From: Siphonodentalium dalli
Lineage: Eukaryota > Mollusca > Scaphopoda > Gadilida > Siphonodentaliidae
Reading direction: 5' to 3'
DNA length: 64,000 nucleotides
Assembly: GCA_032622095.1 (NCBI GenBank)
Contig: CP136068.1
Coordinates: 130,271,989-130,335,988 of the forward strand
Part shown: in pieces, positions 49,171 through 56,532 of the stretch
How the letters are laid out: each line of letters starts with the position of its first letter
How positions within the stretch are numbered: the first letter of the stretch is position 1
The notes under the pieces: generated by a model
What the model saw: only the letters and a program-made list of their open reading frames with translations
Databases searched by the model: none
Told to the model about the DNA's origin: nothing
Position numbers and translations under genes: made by a program

Positions 49171-49657
49171 AAAAAAAAAAGTAAAAAAGGTGGTGTGTGA
49201 GGCAAACGTTTATATTGCAGACGTGAGGAATATATTCCAAATCCCAGAAGAGTTTGAGGAAGATTTTGAGGAAGATCTTGGTGAAGTTCCACCACCGCCC
49301 GTAGTCGGGCAATACCAGGCTACGGTCGGCGAGTGGCAGGGTTCCTCGTTTTCTTGGTACGTGCCACAACCGCTTATACAAAAGATAGTGGTAAACTTTA
49401 CCACGCTTTGCCCTGTTAACACAATAATAGTGACGCCACCAGAAGGCGAGGAGCCCGAAGAGAATTGGGATTTGGAATTGGAGACTGAATGGTCTCAGAT
49501 AAACCCCGTTTACTGGGCCACTCAGTCTCAGCCTGAGTTTATTTTTTATTTATTTCCAAATGGAGCAGTCTGGATTTTGGATGAGAACCAGCTGCTGCCT
49601 CCGATTTCACTAAATCCGATACATTTAGTGGACTGCCTGATTCAGCCACACGATTAA
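49151..49657 (+). CDS. Acidic, proline-containing protein, N-terminus unclear
   Basis: The frame is open from 49151 and contains no ATG. The first candidates are GTG codons at 49190 and 49193, or an exon starting after TTTATATTGCAG at 49219. The likely protein has an acidic stretch EEFEEDFEEDLGEVPPPPV near its start and a second acidic patch (EGEEPEENWDLELETEWSQ). Its C-terminal part is rich in hydrophobic and aromatic residues and ends LVDCLIQPHD. There is no signal peptide or membrane segment. GC is clearly higher than in the flanks and codon use looks coding. No family is recognised. The lack of a Met start suggests a lost 5' part, possibly through the A12 run at 49170-49180, or splicing. 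Confidence 0.5.
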   Translation, partial: RYYFSFKKKKVKKVVCEANVYIADVRNIFQIPEEFEEDFEEDLGEVPPPPVVGQYQATVGEWQGSSFSWYVPQPLIQKIVVNFTTLCPVNTIIVTPPEGEEPEENWDLELETEWSQINPVYWATQSQPEFIFYLFPNGAVWILDENQLLPPISLNPIHLVDCLIQPHD

Positions 49658-49675
49658 ATCTATATCCCTATATAT

Positions 49676-49800
49676 ATTTATCCTTGCAATAAATGAAATA
49701 AAATTAAAAAAAAAAAAACCCAAAAAAAAAAACAAACACAAAAGCGCAAACCCCCCCCCCCCCCCCAAAAAAAACCCATAATAAATAAATATCAACAAAA
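49676..49800 (+). repeat. Homopolymer-rich tract (A, C17, A)
   Basis: A-rich blocks flank a run of about 17 C. ATAAAATAAA-type words just downstream of the acidic protein gene could serve as poly(A) signals. Such tracts are prone to length errors in sequencing, so the exact run lengths are unreliable. Confidence 0.8.
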
Positions 49801-49984
49801 TCCACGCTCGCCCTATGCGTTAGATATATTGATTATTTATAAAGTCTTGGTTAACCCCTTTCTGAGAGGATCTATATCTTAACTGTCTGTCTATAAGCAA
49901 AAAGAGTGGAGTGGGCTATACACTGACACACAAAAAAAAAAAAATCTTGGAAATAGTTCTACGGTATATTGATGCGAATATAAA

Positions 49985-50285
49985 GACAAATAATGATTGT
50001 TGGTTGTTTGTTTATTAGGGTTTATTATCGTTCTAGCCGCTAGGCCACACGTTGTCAATTTTACGGGTGGAGGAAAGACCACGCAGAGGCATAATTTCAC
50101 CGGTAAATTATTCCACTGCGTGTAGAAACCACTGACCCCCATAAAGCAACTGACAATCTTACCCAGTTACACGATTCCGGTCACCCTCGCTATGACGGGG
50201 TTCGAACCAGCTTCGTCAGCGCTGGACGGCCTATGACGGCGTAATACACCCAGCACTCTACCGACTGGACCACCGGGGACAAATA
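49985..50285 (-). mobile_element. tRNA-derived SINE
   Basis: On the minus strand the element starts at about 50280 with GGTGGTCCAGTCGGTAGAGT, a polymerase III A-box (TGGTCCAGTCGG). The B-box GGTTCGAACCCC follows about 60 bases later, then a non-tRNA body and a tail with AATAAACCCTAATAAAC and AAAC repeats near 50000. The head is not a functional tRNA: there is no regular anticodon arm. It lies between the acidic protein gene and the next gene of the virus-like block. Confidence 0.8.
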
Positions 50286-50454
50286 AGGAAGCTACTCGTC
50301 TAGCTGGATATTATATGTACGCTGTCGTGGAGATAGAATCCTAGGTCACATTTGGTTAGAACACGCCGCCTAACGATAAAGTATTCCCCAGATATCAACA
50401 AGAATTTCATATCAGGTTTAATAATTAATGTTTTGTATATAATAGTTTGTCCGT

Positions 50455-50700
50455 ATGTTGGGATCCCTCGATAGTTTAAACAACGAACGAGTGTTTGATT
50501 TCTGGCCGATCGCGTACTTAAAATATAAAGATATCGAGCGTCATCCCTCGAGGCAGCGAGGTTTGTGTTTATTGAAAATCACCCCCGACAACGTAGAGTG
50601 TATCACTCTGTCTCACAGACCAGGGAATCAAACACGTTATAGTCGTGGGGGTGTATTCGAACACGTATTGTCTGAGAGATTAGTGGAGTTGTTTTTGTGA
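50455..50700 (+). CDS. Hypothetical 81-residue protein of the virus-like block
   Basis: This is a frame of 81 codons from ATG at 50455 to TGA at 50698-50700. The protein is mixed charged and hydrophobic, with two segments that look like folded core (VFDFWPIAYLKY and GLCLLKITPDNVECITL). GC is near 45-50 percent, above the flanks. It precedes the next gene by 46 bases on the same strand, which suggests common organisation. I do not recognise the family. The stretch 50286-50454 upstream is AT-rich and could hold its promoter. Confidence 0.45.
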   Translation: MLGSLDSLNNERVFDFWPIAYLKYKDIERHPSRQRGLCLLKITPDNVECITLSHRPGNQTRYSRGGVFEHVLSERLVELFL

Positions 50701-50746
50701 AAGACCAACGCTATATAGCTGTTAAAAGTAAGGCTGAAGGAGAAAT

Positions 50747-51367
50747 ATGCCAAAAGCGACTTATAAGAAGAACAATAGAGAGGTGTCGCTCTTATCCGGC
50801 GGAACTGATGGAGTATTCGAGAGAAGGCGTGGATATGATAATACCTCAAACGCTGGATTATCCAAAAATATCAGGGAGGCGTCACCCGTGCCCGGTGGTT
50901 CCCGTGGAATATTAGGGAATAACACAGCCTCAACTGCTGGTTTATCGTCGTTGTCAGTCACAATGAAAGAGTTATACCAAATACAGAAAAACGACATCAA
51001 GAGCGTTGCTAAACGCACGAGCCTTGGAAAGTTGTCGGAGAACGTCGTTCACACGATTATCAGTAAGCAAATGCGCGAATTTGAGAATTTATCGGACGTT
51101 GACAGTGTGATGCCTAATCTTTATACAGTTACACTGAAGCCGGAATTCAAGAGCACGTTGGAATCGGTCAGCGTGGTTGTCCCCGAAAGATACACTGACG
51201 AGTGCGCGGACGCTACTCACATGTTCGTGTTGGCCAAGATTACGACAAAATTGGGTCGAAGCATGAACCAGGTACTTTTCTGCAAAGTTGACGATGTTGA
51301 GTCTGCTATTCACTATTGTCCAACAAAAGGCAATTGTGGACTGAACCAAAACATGGATATGTTTTGA
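50747..51367 (+). CDS. Hypothetical protein with truncated zinc-ribbon-like C-terminus
   Basis: The ATG at 50747 follows GGAGAAAT; the frame runs 206 codons to TGA at 51365-51367. Residues 1-60 are basic and Ser/Gly-rich and probably disordered. Residues 70-185 look folded, with FKSTLESVSVVVPERYTDE and ATHMFVLAKITTKLG, and HYCPTKGNC with two Cys near the end. After the stop the same frame stays open for 36 more codons, to TGA at 51476-51478. That extension has Cys-rich ends: one Cys three codons after the stop, and a Cys-x2-Cys-Gly about 20 codons on. The first TGA lies where the first Cys of a CxxC...CxxC zinc ribbon would fall, so the gene seems interrupted or recoded. No family is recognised. 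Confidence 0.55.
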   Translation: MPKATYKKNNREVSLLSGGTDGVFERRRGYDNTSNAGLSKNIREASPVPGGSRGILGNNTASTAGLSSLSVTMKELYQIQKNDIKSVAKRTSLGKLSENVVHTIISKQMREFENLSDVDSVMPNLYTVTLKPEFKSTLESVSVVVPERYTDECADATHMFVLAKITTKLGRSMNQVLFCKVDDVESAIHYCPTKGNCGLNQNMDMF

Positions 51368-51479
51368 GGTGTATGCGGGGAGTTGCAGCATGAATTTCAA
51401 CACCTGGATGACGAGGGCGTGCTGGTGTTCTGTGTTGGATGTGGTCAGGCTATTCGGAGTCGCTCGGAGGACGAATGAA

Positions 51480-52014
51480 CCAACACTGACGCTCTTATTG
51501 AAGTATATTGTTTAACAGTGCAATGATATATGTATTTTAGAAAAAAATAGTATAGGTGTTGTGTGTGTTCTATTAAGTATAAAATATAGTAAAAAAAAAA
51601 AAAACTAAGATATATTGTTTTCACCTGGATTATTTGTTTCAAGGATAGTTAAAAACAAACAAACAAACAGTTCTGTTCTTATTAACTGGAATATATACTC
51701 TTCTTTTTTTTTTGCTTGGAATTAAGTGTTTTTGGACTACATATTCTCTATCGGAGAAAAAAGCGCGGTGGTGTGTGTTAATATATATATAAAAAAAACA
51801 AGTGTTTAATATCTTTTTGTTATCCCAAGGCCGTGTGGTTTTAGCAAAGAAGTTGAGGGCTCCTTTATTCCTAGAATTTCTCAGATTAACAATATATTTA
51901 ACTCGTATTAATCTATATGCCCGGACCCTTATGAGCTTATATTGGACGTATGATGATATATGGTGTTACCCTATATATAACTAATATATCAGACCTATGA
52001 ACAGTCCGATGTAA
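51480..52014. other. AT-rich spacer in the virus-like block
   Basis: The segment contains an A14 run near 51591-51604, an (AAAC)n tract near 51652-51668 and a (TA)n stretch near 51780. No convincing gene. Confidence 0.45.
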
Positions 52015-52176
52015 AATATTATACAAAGCAGCGAGTCTTTAATCTATGAATACCCCCCTCAGGATGGTAGCGGGTCAACGCGCGATCGTTTTATTGCTGT
52101 ATTAATAATTTTAACTGTTCTTGGCTCTCTCTGTGTGAGCTACAATTCTGTGTATGTCACGTACGGCTATGCATAG
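52015..52176 (+). CDS. Possible membrane-anchor peptide, start not found
   Basis: After a stop at 52012-52014 the frame is open for 53 codons to TAG at 52174-52176. It contains a polar stretch with YEYPPQDGSGSTRDR followed by a hydrophobic segment of about 17 residues (FIAVLIILTVLGSLCVS), a likely membrane helix. There is no ATG in this frame, so it may be the end of a decayed gene or an exon. It is in the same frame as the kinase, separated only by the TAG. No family is recognised. Confidence 0.22.
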   Translation, partial: NIIQSSESLIYEYPPQDGSGSTRDRFIAVLIILTVLGSLCVSYNSVYVTYGYA

Positions 52177-52287
52177 ACCTTTGTGCTATTTCCTGTGTCT
52201 TTGAGGAAATATACGATTTTGCCCTCTTGGGGTCAAAGGATATATCACAGAGCTGTTTATATAATTTCTGAAGAAAATAAGGGGAAA

Positions 52288-52917
52288 ATGCGCACTGTTT
52301 CGATTGAAGGCAATATTGGAGTGGGCAAATCTACTCTCTTGGAATATTTTAGAAGCAGTTCGTCGGTTGATGTTATCGCTGAACCGGTTGAGCTGTGGCA
52401 GAATGTAAATGGTGATAACCCTTTATCGTTGATGTACACTGACCCGGACAGGTGGACACTAACGTTCCAAAGTTATGTGAAGTTGACAATGCTTAATAAT
52501 CATATTAAACCGCACGTCAACTCGGTTAAGTTAATGGAGAGGTCCCTTTACAGCGCAACATATTGTTTTATCGACTTATTGTTCGAGATGAACAAAATGA
52601 CGGATGTTGAGCACGCTATTCTGTTTGAGATGTTCGAGTGGTTTCGTGACACGCAGCAGTTGAAGATGGATTTGCTGGTATACCCGCAAACAACACCCAG
52701 TGTCGTTTATGAGCGAATAAACAAACGGGGCCGTTCGGGAGAACACAATATTCAACTGGAGTATCTCGAATCGTTGCACGAATTACACGAGAAATGGCTG
52801 GTGCAAGGGACACATGGGACGCTACCGGCGTCAGTGATAATTATCGACGCCAATCAAGATATCGAAGCAATGAAGGGGGAATTTTTTCAAATCGCGGGAA
52901 AGATTTTGGGTGAATAG
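52288..52917 (+). CDS. Deoxynucleoside kinase, TK2/dNK type
   Basis: The protein phosphorylates deoxynucleosides to their monophosphates in salvage. The first ATG of the frame is at 52288, giving 209 residues. The frame is open further back to 52177 but has no ATG there. Motifs seen: P-loop GNIGVGKST (residues 8-16), EPVELWQNV (32-40) with the base-side Glu and Trp, Gln61 in FQSYVKLTML, ERS at 84-86 (the DRS-type motif), and the Arg-rich lid INKRGRSGE (144-152). All expected catalytic residues are present and the length fits the family. The gene is intronless, unlike animal TK2 genes, and sits in the virus-like block, so a viral origin or a retrocopy is inferred. The upstream frame is basic and could resemble a mitochondrial leader, but it lacks a start. 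Confidence 0.85.
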   Translation: MRTVSIEGNIGVGKSTLLEYFRSSSSVDVIAEPVELWQNVNGDNPLSLMYTDPDRWTLTFQSYVKLTMLNNHIKPHVNSVKLMERSLYSATYCFIDLLFEMNKMTDVEHAILFEMFEWFRDTQQLKMDLLVYPQTTPSVVYERINKRGRSGEHNIQLEYLESLHELHEKWLVQGTHGTLPASVIIIDANQDIEAMKGEFFQIAGKILGE

Positions 52918-52929
52918 TTATTAAGAGCG

Positions 52930-53345
52930 TCTTTCACTCCGATTAAAGCTCCTCAATACTATTTCTTTGGCTGCGGGTGTAAAGAATAATTAGTTTGAGT
53001 CGAGGAACCTACCGATCAACGCTCACAGTTAGCAGACATAATTTTTTTGAAGTTTAGTTATTTCTATTGTTTCCGGCCCAGAACACGCGCTATCAGAAGG
53101 ATATTCTCTGTCAAAATACGTTAATATTATTACCTCTTGATTGTAGAGGTATCTGTCTTCAGCCGTTTGAATAAGTGTTTCTGTTGTAATTATTAGTACA
53201 GATCTCGAGAAATTTACAAAATTTTAAAAACAATATCTGATGTTTGATATACGGGTTCCTCAACTCGAATCAAATAGTTTTTTAAACCCCTGCAGTCAAA
53301 GAAATAGTAATTTAGGGGTGTCTAATAAGCTTGTGTACTTTTAAA
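52930..53345. mobile_element. Foldback element, same family as 59752-60652
   Basis: The left arm (CCGATTAAAGCTCCTCAATA ... TTGAGTCGAGGAACCTACC) and the right arm (GGGTTCCTCAACTCGAATC ... CAAAGAAATAGTAATTTAGG) are inverted. Both align with the arms of the larger foldback at 59752-60652 (GGGTTCCTCGACTCGTACC). It is a shorter, diverged family member of about 415 bp. It lies between the kinase gene and the next frames of the virus-like block. Confidence 0.75.
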
Positions 53346-53405
53346 CAACCGTATAGTACAAGGTGGATTGTTATTCCCGAACAATAATGATCGCTGTGCA
53401 AGCGG

Positions 53406-53412
53406 TATAAAA
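53406..53412 (+). promoter_or_regulatory. TATAAAA box
   Basis: TATAAAA lies 11 bases before the ATG at 53423. It could drive the following frame, although the distance is short for a host-type promoter with the usual start site. TATA words are common by chance in AT-rich DNA. Confidence 0.25.
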
Positions 53413-53422
53413 TATCTGCACT

Positions 53423-53659
53423 ATGGTTGTTTATTATTCCCGGTATGTAAACAACTCCCTAGAGAGCTTTATCGTACTGGAAGTGATTAAAGAAAGGTTG
53501 ATCAATATGTGTTATTACTTGTGGTTGTCGGGTAGCAACGATATTGAATTGTTTAAATCAGCCAGGTTTGTAATGAATATTATATCGTTTAACGCCATAG
53601 GGAAATATGATAACAAACAAAACAAAAATTCCGGTCCGTATATATGGAATGCGCTGTAG
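53423..53659 (+). CDS. Possible 78-residue orphan protein
   Basis: The frame runs from ATG at 53423 to TAG at 53657-53659. Residues 13-55 look like amphipathic helices (ESFIVLEVIKERLINMCYYL, then DIELFKSARFVMNIISF), while the C-terminus is polar. It has no membrane segment of clear length and no family I know. Its place on the same strand, between the kinase and the membrane-protein cluster, is the main support. The base composition is more AT-rich than that of the other genes of the block, so a chance frame is possible. Confidence 0.33.
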   Translation: MVVYYSRYVNNSLESFIVLEVIKERLINMCYYLWLSGSNDIELFKSARFVMNIISFNAIGKYDNKQNKNSGPYIWNAL

Positions 53660-54459
53660 CTTTAACTCGCTGTTCTGCGGTATCTAGGATATTTTCTTGT
53701 ATTATATAAATTATCAATACTGTAAGCAAAACCCTACGGTTGTCCAGGTATTTTTGGAGGTGCTTTTTAATCAAAAAAGTTGTTAAAAAAATATCAAGCC
53801 AATAATCACTATATGGCTGTTTTGTGTTTTCTTCTATATTTCCAGCCGCTTGCACCCTTACAATGATGTGTCGGGTGTTTGATATAACTAAAGTAGACTA
53901 CAGATAATAGATCAATAAAGCAATCTAAAGTGTGTTATCCCTTTCACTGCCGATCGCGACTACAGTCGAATTGCCTATACACTACCGATAGCGAGTTGAG
54001 TCTAAATCGGGTCTATGACGCAACCAGGACGGGTATTTGTGGTGTAAATACGGCTTATATGAGTTCCAGCATGATAGGGTTAATATATGAAATTTTATAA
54101 GTTCCAGACTATATAACACCAGGGAACGTGTGAGATAGTGCAGATAGGAGGCAGTCTCTGTATATAAAGGGGGGGGATTGGTGATGTTATGGTCATGTGG
54201 TCTTTATTGTTTGTGTGTCTATCTCTAGCTATGATGTTTGTACCTATAATATAAAATATATATACGTCTATACGGGTGTAATATATCGCTCCCAGATCTC
54301 TACCAAGGTCATAGAACCAATTTGAGGTATCCAAATATATCAATATGTATGTATACATAGTCCAACGAGATAGGTAATATTTCAGAAATACAACATCTAG
54401 ACTGTGCTAAACGAGAAAAAGCGACCAGCCTCACAGACTAACAGACGTCCGAACGCTCA
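53660..54459. other. AT-rich spacer in the virus-like block
   Basis: No convincing gene. A minus-strand frame at 54095-54358 is low in complexity. The segment 53940-54060 has a local rise in CG content without a recognisable feature. Confidence 0.4.
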
Positions 54460-54615
54460 ATGGCGACAGCTCAGATAGAATTTTATCAAGGCAATATAAA
54501 AAAAAGACTATTCCCTCGGCACCAATACGGAAACAGCCGACTATCCACTCATACTAAGAGGACTTTAAAAAAAAGACCACACGCACACATAGATAATGGA
54601 GGAGGACACACCTGA
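54460..54615 (+). CDS. Basic 51-residue peptide overlapping the membrane protein gene
   Basis: The frame runs from ATG at 54460 to TGA at 54613-54615 and codes for a peptide rich in Arg, Lys and His (for example IKKRLFPRHQYGNSRLS and KRTLKKRPHAHI). It overlaps the start of the next gene by 20 bases in another frame, a compact layout usual in viruses. The basic character suggests nucleic-acid binding or a localisation signal. No family match can be named from memory with confidence. A run of A7 near its centre and another near the end could hide a frameshift. Confidence 0.4.
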   Translation: MATAQIEFYQGNIKKRLFPRHQYGNSRLSTHTKRTLKKRPHAHIDNGGGHT

Positions 54616-54874
54616 CGGACCTGTACTAGAACGCACCGCGTCAAGGTGGGAGTGGATGGGAAGGGATATATCGCGCGGTCAGGTGGTGTACTTCTCTCAA
54701 GTTATTGTCCTTGTACTCGTCGTTATTGTTGGCCTACTTAATCTATCAATTGGCACGGAGCATACTGCATTGTTTTCTAGTCTGATATCAGCATCGGTCT
54801 GGTATTTACTTCCCTCACCAACAGTGCAAGCAGACAGTGGTGTCGTCACGTCAGTCGCCGCACAACGATTATAA
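54596..54874 (+). CDS. Small membrane protein with two hydrophobic segments
   Basis: This is a 92-codon frame, ATG at 54596 and TAA at 54872-54874. Residues 1-30 are polar and include RWEWMGRDISRGQ. Residues 32-54 (VYFSQVIVLVLVVIVGLLNL) form a clear membrane helix. Residues 62-80 (ALFSSLISASVWYLLPSPTV) form a second, shorter one, followed by a polar tail. The pattern is a small two-helix membrane protein with a Trp/Arg-rich juxtamembrane segment. I have an impression of similar short proteins in virus-like mobile elements of invertebrates, but cannot name the family. It is followed after 65 bases by the PC4-like gene on the same strand. Confidence 0.6.
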   Translation: MEEDTPDGPVLERTASRWEWMGRDISRGQVVYFSQVIVLVLVVIVGLLNLSIGTEHTALFSSLISASVWYLLPSPTVQADSGVVTSVAAQRL

Positions 54875-54939
54875 TTAGCCTCTCGCTACAGCGAAAGCAA
54901 CAAAAATTGCGGAGTAGTGGTGCAACCACGCTACAAGCT

Positions 54940-55287
54940 ATGTTCCCGCTCGGACGTGATATTTACTGCAACGTGTATACAATAGCGGGCGAAATCAAGG
55001 TGTACTTCTGCGTGTTCAATGCCAACGTTCGACAGACGAAAACGGGTGTGGTGTTGGACCGTGAACAATACACGTTAATGAAAGGACATATGTCGAGAAT
55101 CGAGTGCGAGCTCAATACGAGGGTTAAAGGTCAAGATGAAGAGGACCCGGTGAAGATATACTTGGGAAACTGCACCTATATTGTCCTCGAACGGATTGAA
55201 AAAGAAACGCGGCTCCACCTTCGGAATATTATCGCCGGGGACAAGAAGATCGATGTGACACCCTATCAACACACGGAATTGCGTTGA
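54940..55287 (+). CDS. PC4-like single-stranded-DNA-binding protein with frame break in second half
   Basis: From ATG at 54940 the frame gives 115 residues. Residues 1-55 follow the PC4 (p15) pattern: FPLGRDIYCNVY, then strand IKVYFCVF, then KTGVVLDREQYTLMKGHM and a helix. In PC4 the corresponding segment binds single-stranded DNA and pairs subunits. Residues 65-105 (KIYLGNCTYIVLERIEKETRL) start a second, similar half. The closing helix motif of that half lies in another frame, ending at TAA 55365-55367, so a frameshift near 55255-55285 breaks the second half. A double PC4 unit is inferred. Such proteins act in transcription or replication. The upstream TTG at 54907 is not a likely start. Confidence 0.62.
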   Translation: MFPLGRDIYCNVYTIAGEIKVYFCVFNANVRQTKTGVVLDREQYTLMKGHMSRIECELNTRVKGQDEEDPVKIYLGNCTYIVLERIEKETRLHLRNIIAGDKKIDVTPYQHTELR

Positions 55288-55489
55288 CGGTTGCCGAGGT
55301 TGATAAATTAAAATCCAGACTGATTGCGCTCGATTGTGAAATCGGGGAACAGCTCCGGGCTTTGTAACTCTCTGTATGTACCAGAACACAAACAAGAAAC
55401 GAGGAGGACACGCAGACTCTCGAACACTAGTAGGCCTCCCGTGCCTTTTAAGTCACCTTATTGTCTCTATTATACATACATATATATAT

Positions 55490-55985
55490 ATATATCTTAA
55501 AACACAATTTAAAAAATTCTATATTAATTTAAAATTAAATGTTTTCTTAATTAAGAATTGTTTTCTAATTATCTCTCCTAAATGGGGAAAATATTCCTAC
55601 TTAAGAAAACTTGTTTTTCCTTACTTAGATTTATTTTCCTGCTTGAGAAAATCTCGTTCTAGAAAAAATTGGCGACACTTAAGATAAAATATCTTGACGA
55701 TATTTCTTACCATAGAAAATATTATTTCTTGTTCTAGAATAATTGTGTAGCTTTCTTAAATTTCTAGCTATTCTCCCAAGATAATCGCAGTATCTTAAAC
55801 TTATCTTATTTTAAGAAAAATTAACTTATGCAAGAAATACAATCTTTCCTACAAGAAATTTTCCTACCCTTTCATTTCTTGACCTAGAAAATATCTTGGT
55901 CTTATTTTTCTAGCTATTCTCCCAAGATAATTTCTCATTTCAAGTGGTTTTTTTTCCTGAATTGAGAAAATATTTTTGGCAGTGC
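55490..55985. mobile_element. Solo end of a CACTG-type transposon with palindromic array
   Basis: The stretch is built of short palindromic words such as AAGAAAATTTTCTTAA-like and ATCTTGGGAGA units. It includes two copies of TTTCTAGCTATTCTCCCAAG (about 55761 and 55904), and ends GAAAATATTTTTGGCAGTG at 55985. Complemented, the end is CACTGCC, the terminus type also seen at 18318. A matching left end is not visible, so it looks like a one-sided remnant right of the virus-like block. Confidence 0.5.
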
Positions 55986-56028
55986 TGTTGTGTGTTTTTT
56001 GGGGGTTGTTTTTGGGGAGGTGTTTTAA

Positions 56029-56532
56029 AAAAACGGCGCACGTGTTCGTCTGCCTTCCGTGTGTTTAAAGCAAACGACGGCTTACACTTTTACAAGAACG
56101 TACATTGTTAATGTTATCTGCAATGAGGGCAATCTGAAGTGTATTCTTATCAGCTGACTGATGCCCTAGAAAGTTGCGGATCACCGAATTGCCTAGAAGT
56201 ATGTATTGCTATGCGTGACCCACATTCCTGATAGCTTAAAATATTTGGGTTACTCGGTGCGCATACATTTTAACAGTCACCAACAGAGTAGCAATGCATT
56301 TACGAAGCGACCAAAGAATAATAATTATGGTATAAACAAAATACACCCATAGTAGCCGAGAATAAAAATAATTCACCACTTGTGGAATTGTGGTTTTAAC
56401 CACTCGCCAAAGGCTCGTGGTTAAAATCACAATACCACTCGTGGTGAATTTTTTTTATTCTCGGCTACTATGGGTGTATTCTATATATATATATACCTTA
56501 GCATAATGCAGACGAACACGTGCGCCGTTTTT
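56029..56532. mobile_element. Element with AAAACGGCGCACGTGTTCG ends
   Basis: AAACGGCGCACGTGTTCGTC at the left (56031-56050) and its complement at the right (56509-56530) form inverted repeats of about 25 bp around 504 bp of non-coding DNA. A second, longer hairpin lies within it at 56338-56487. No target duplication is clear. Confidence 0.7.
56338..56487. repeat. Long hairpin
   Basis: Two arms of about 70 bases, from ATACACCCATAGTAGCCGAG and its complement CTCGGCTACTATGGGTGTAT, face each other with a loop at CGCCAAAGGC near 56405. Inner arms hold TTCACCAC and GTGGTTAAAA words. It looks like a complete foldback element nested in the larger one. Confidence 0.85.

Noticed and set aside
50180-50285. 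tRNA gene on the minus strand
   Set aside because: A- and B-box words are present, but the anticodon arm and acceptor stem do not form, and the sequence continues into a SINE body and tail.
51365-51600. Selenocysteine insertion element explaining the in-frame TGA
   Set aside because: I looked for the ATGA...AA...TGA core in the following sequence and found no convincing structure. The recoding idea is kept only as an alternative.
52177-52287. Mitochondrial leader of the kinase
   Set aside because: The stretch ahead of the ATG is basic and leader-like, but it has no start codon and is preceded by a stop, so it cannot be called part of the protein.
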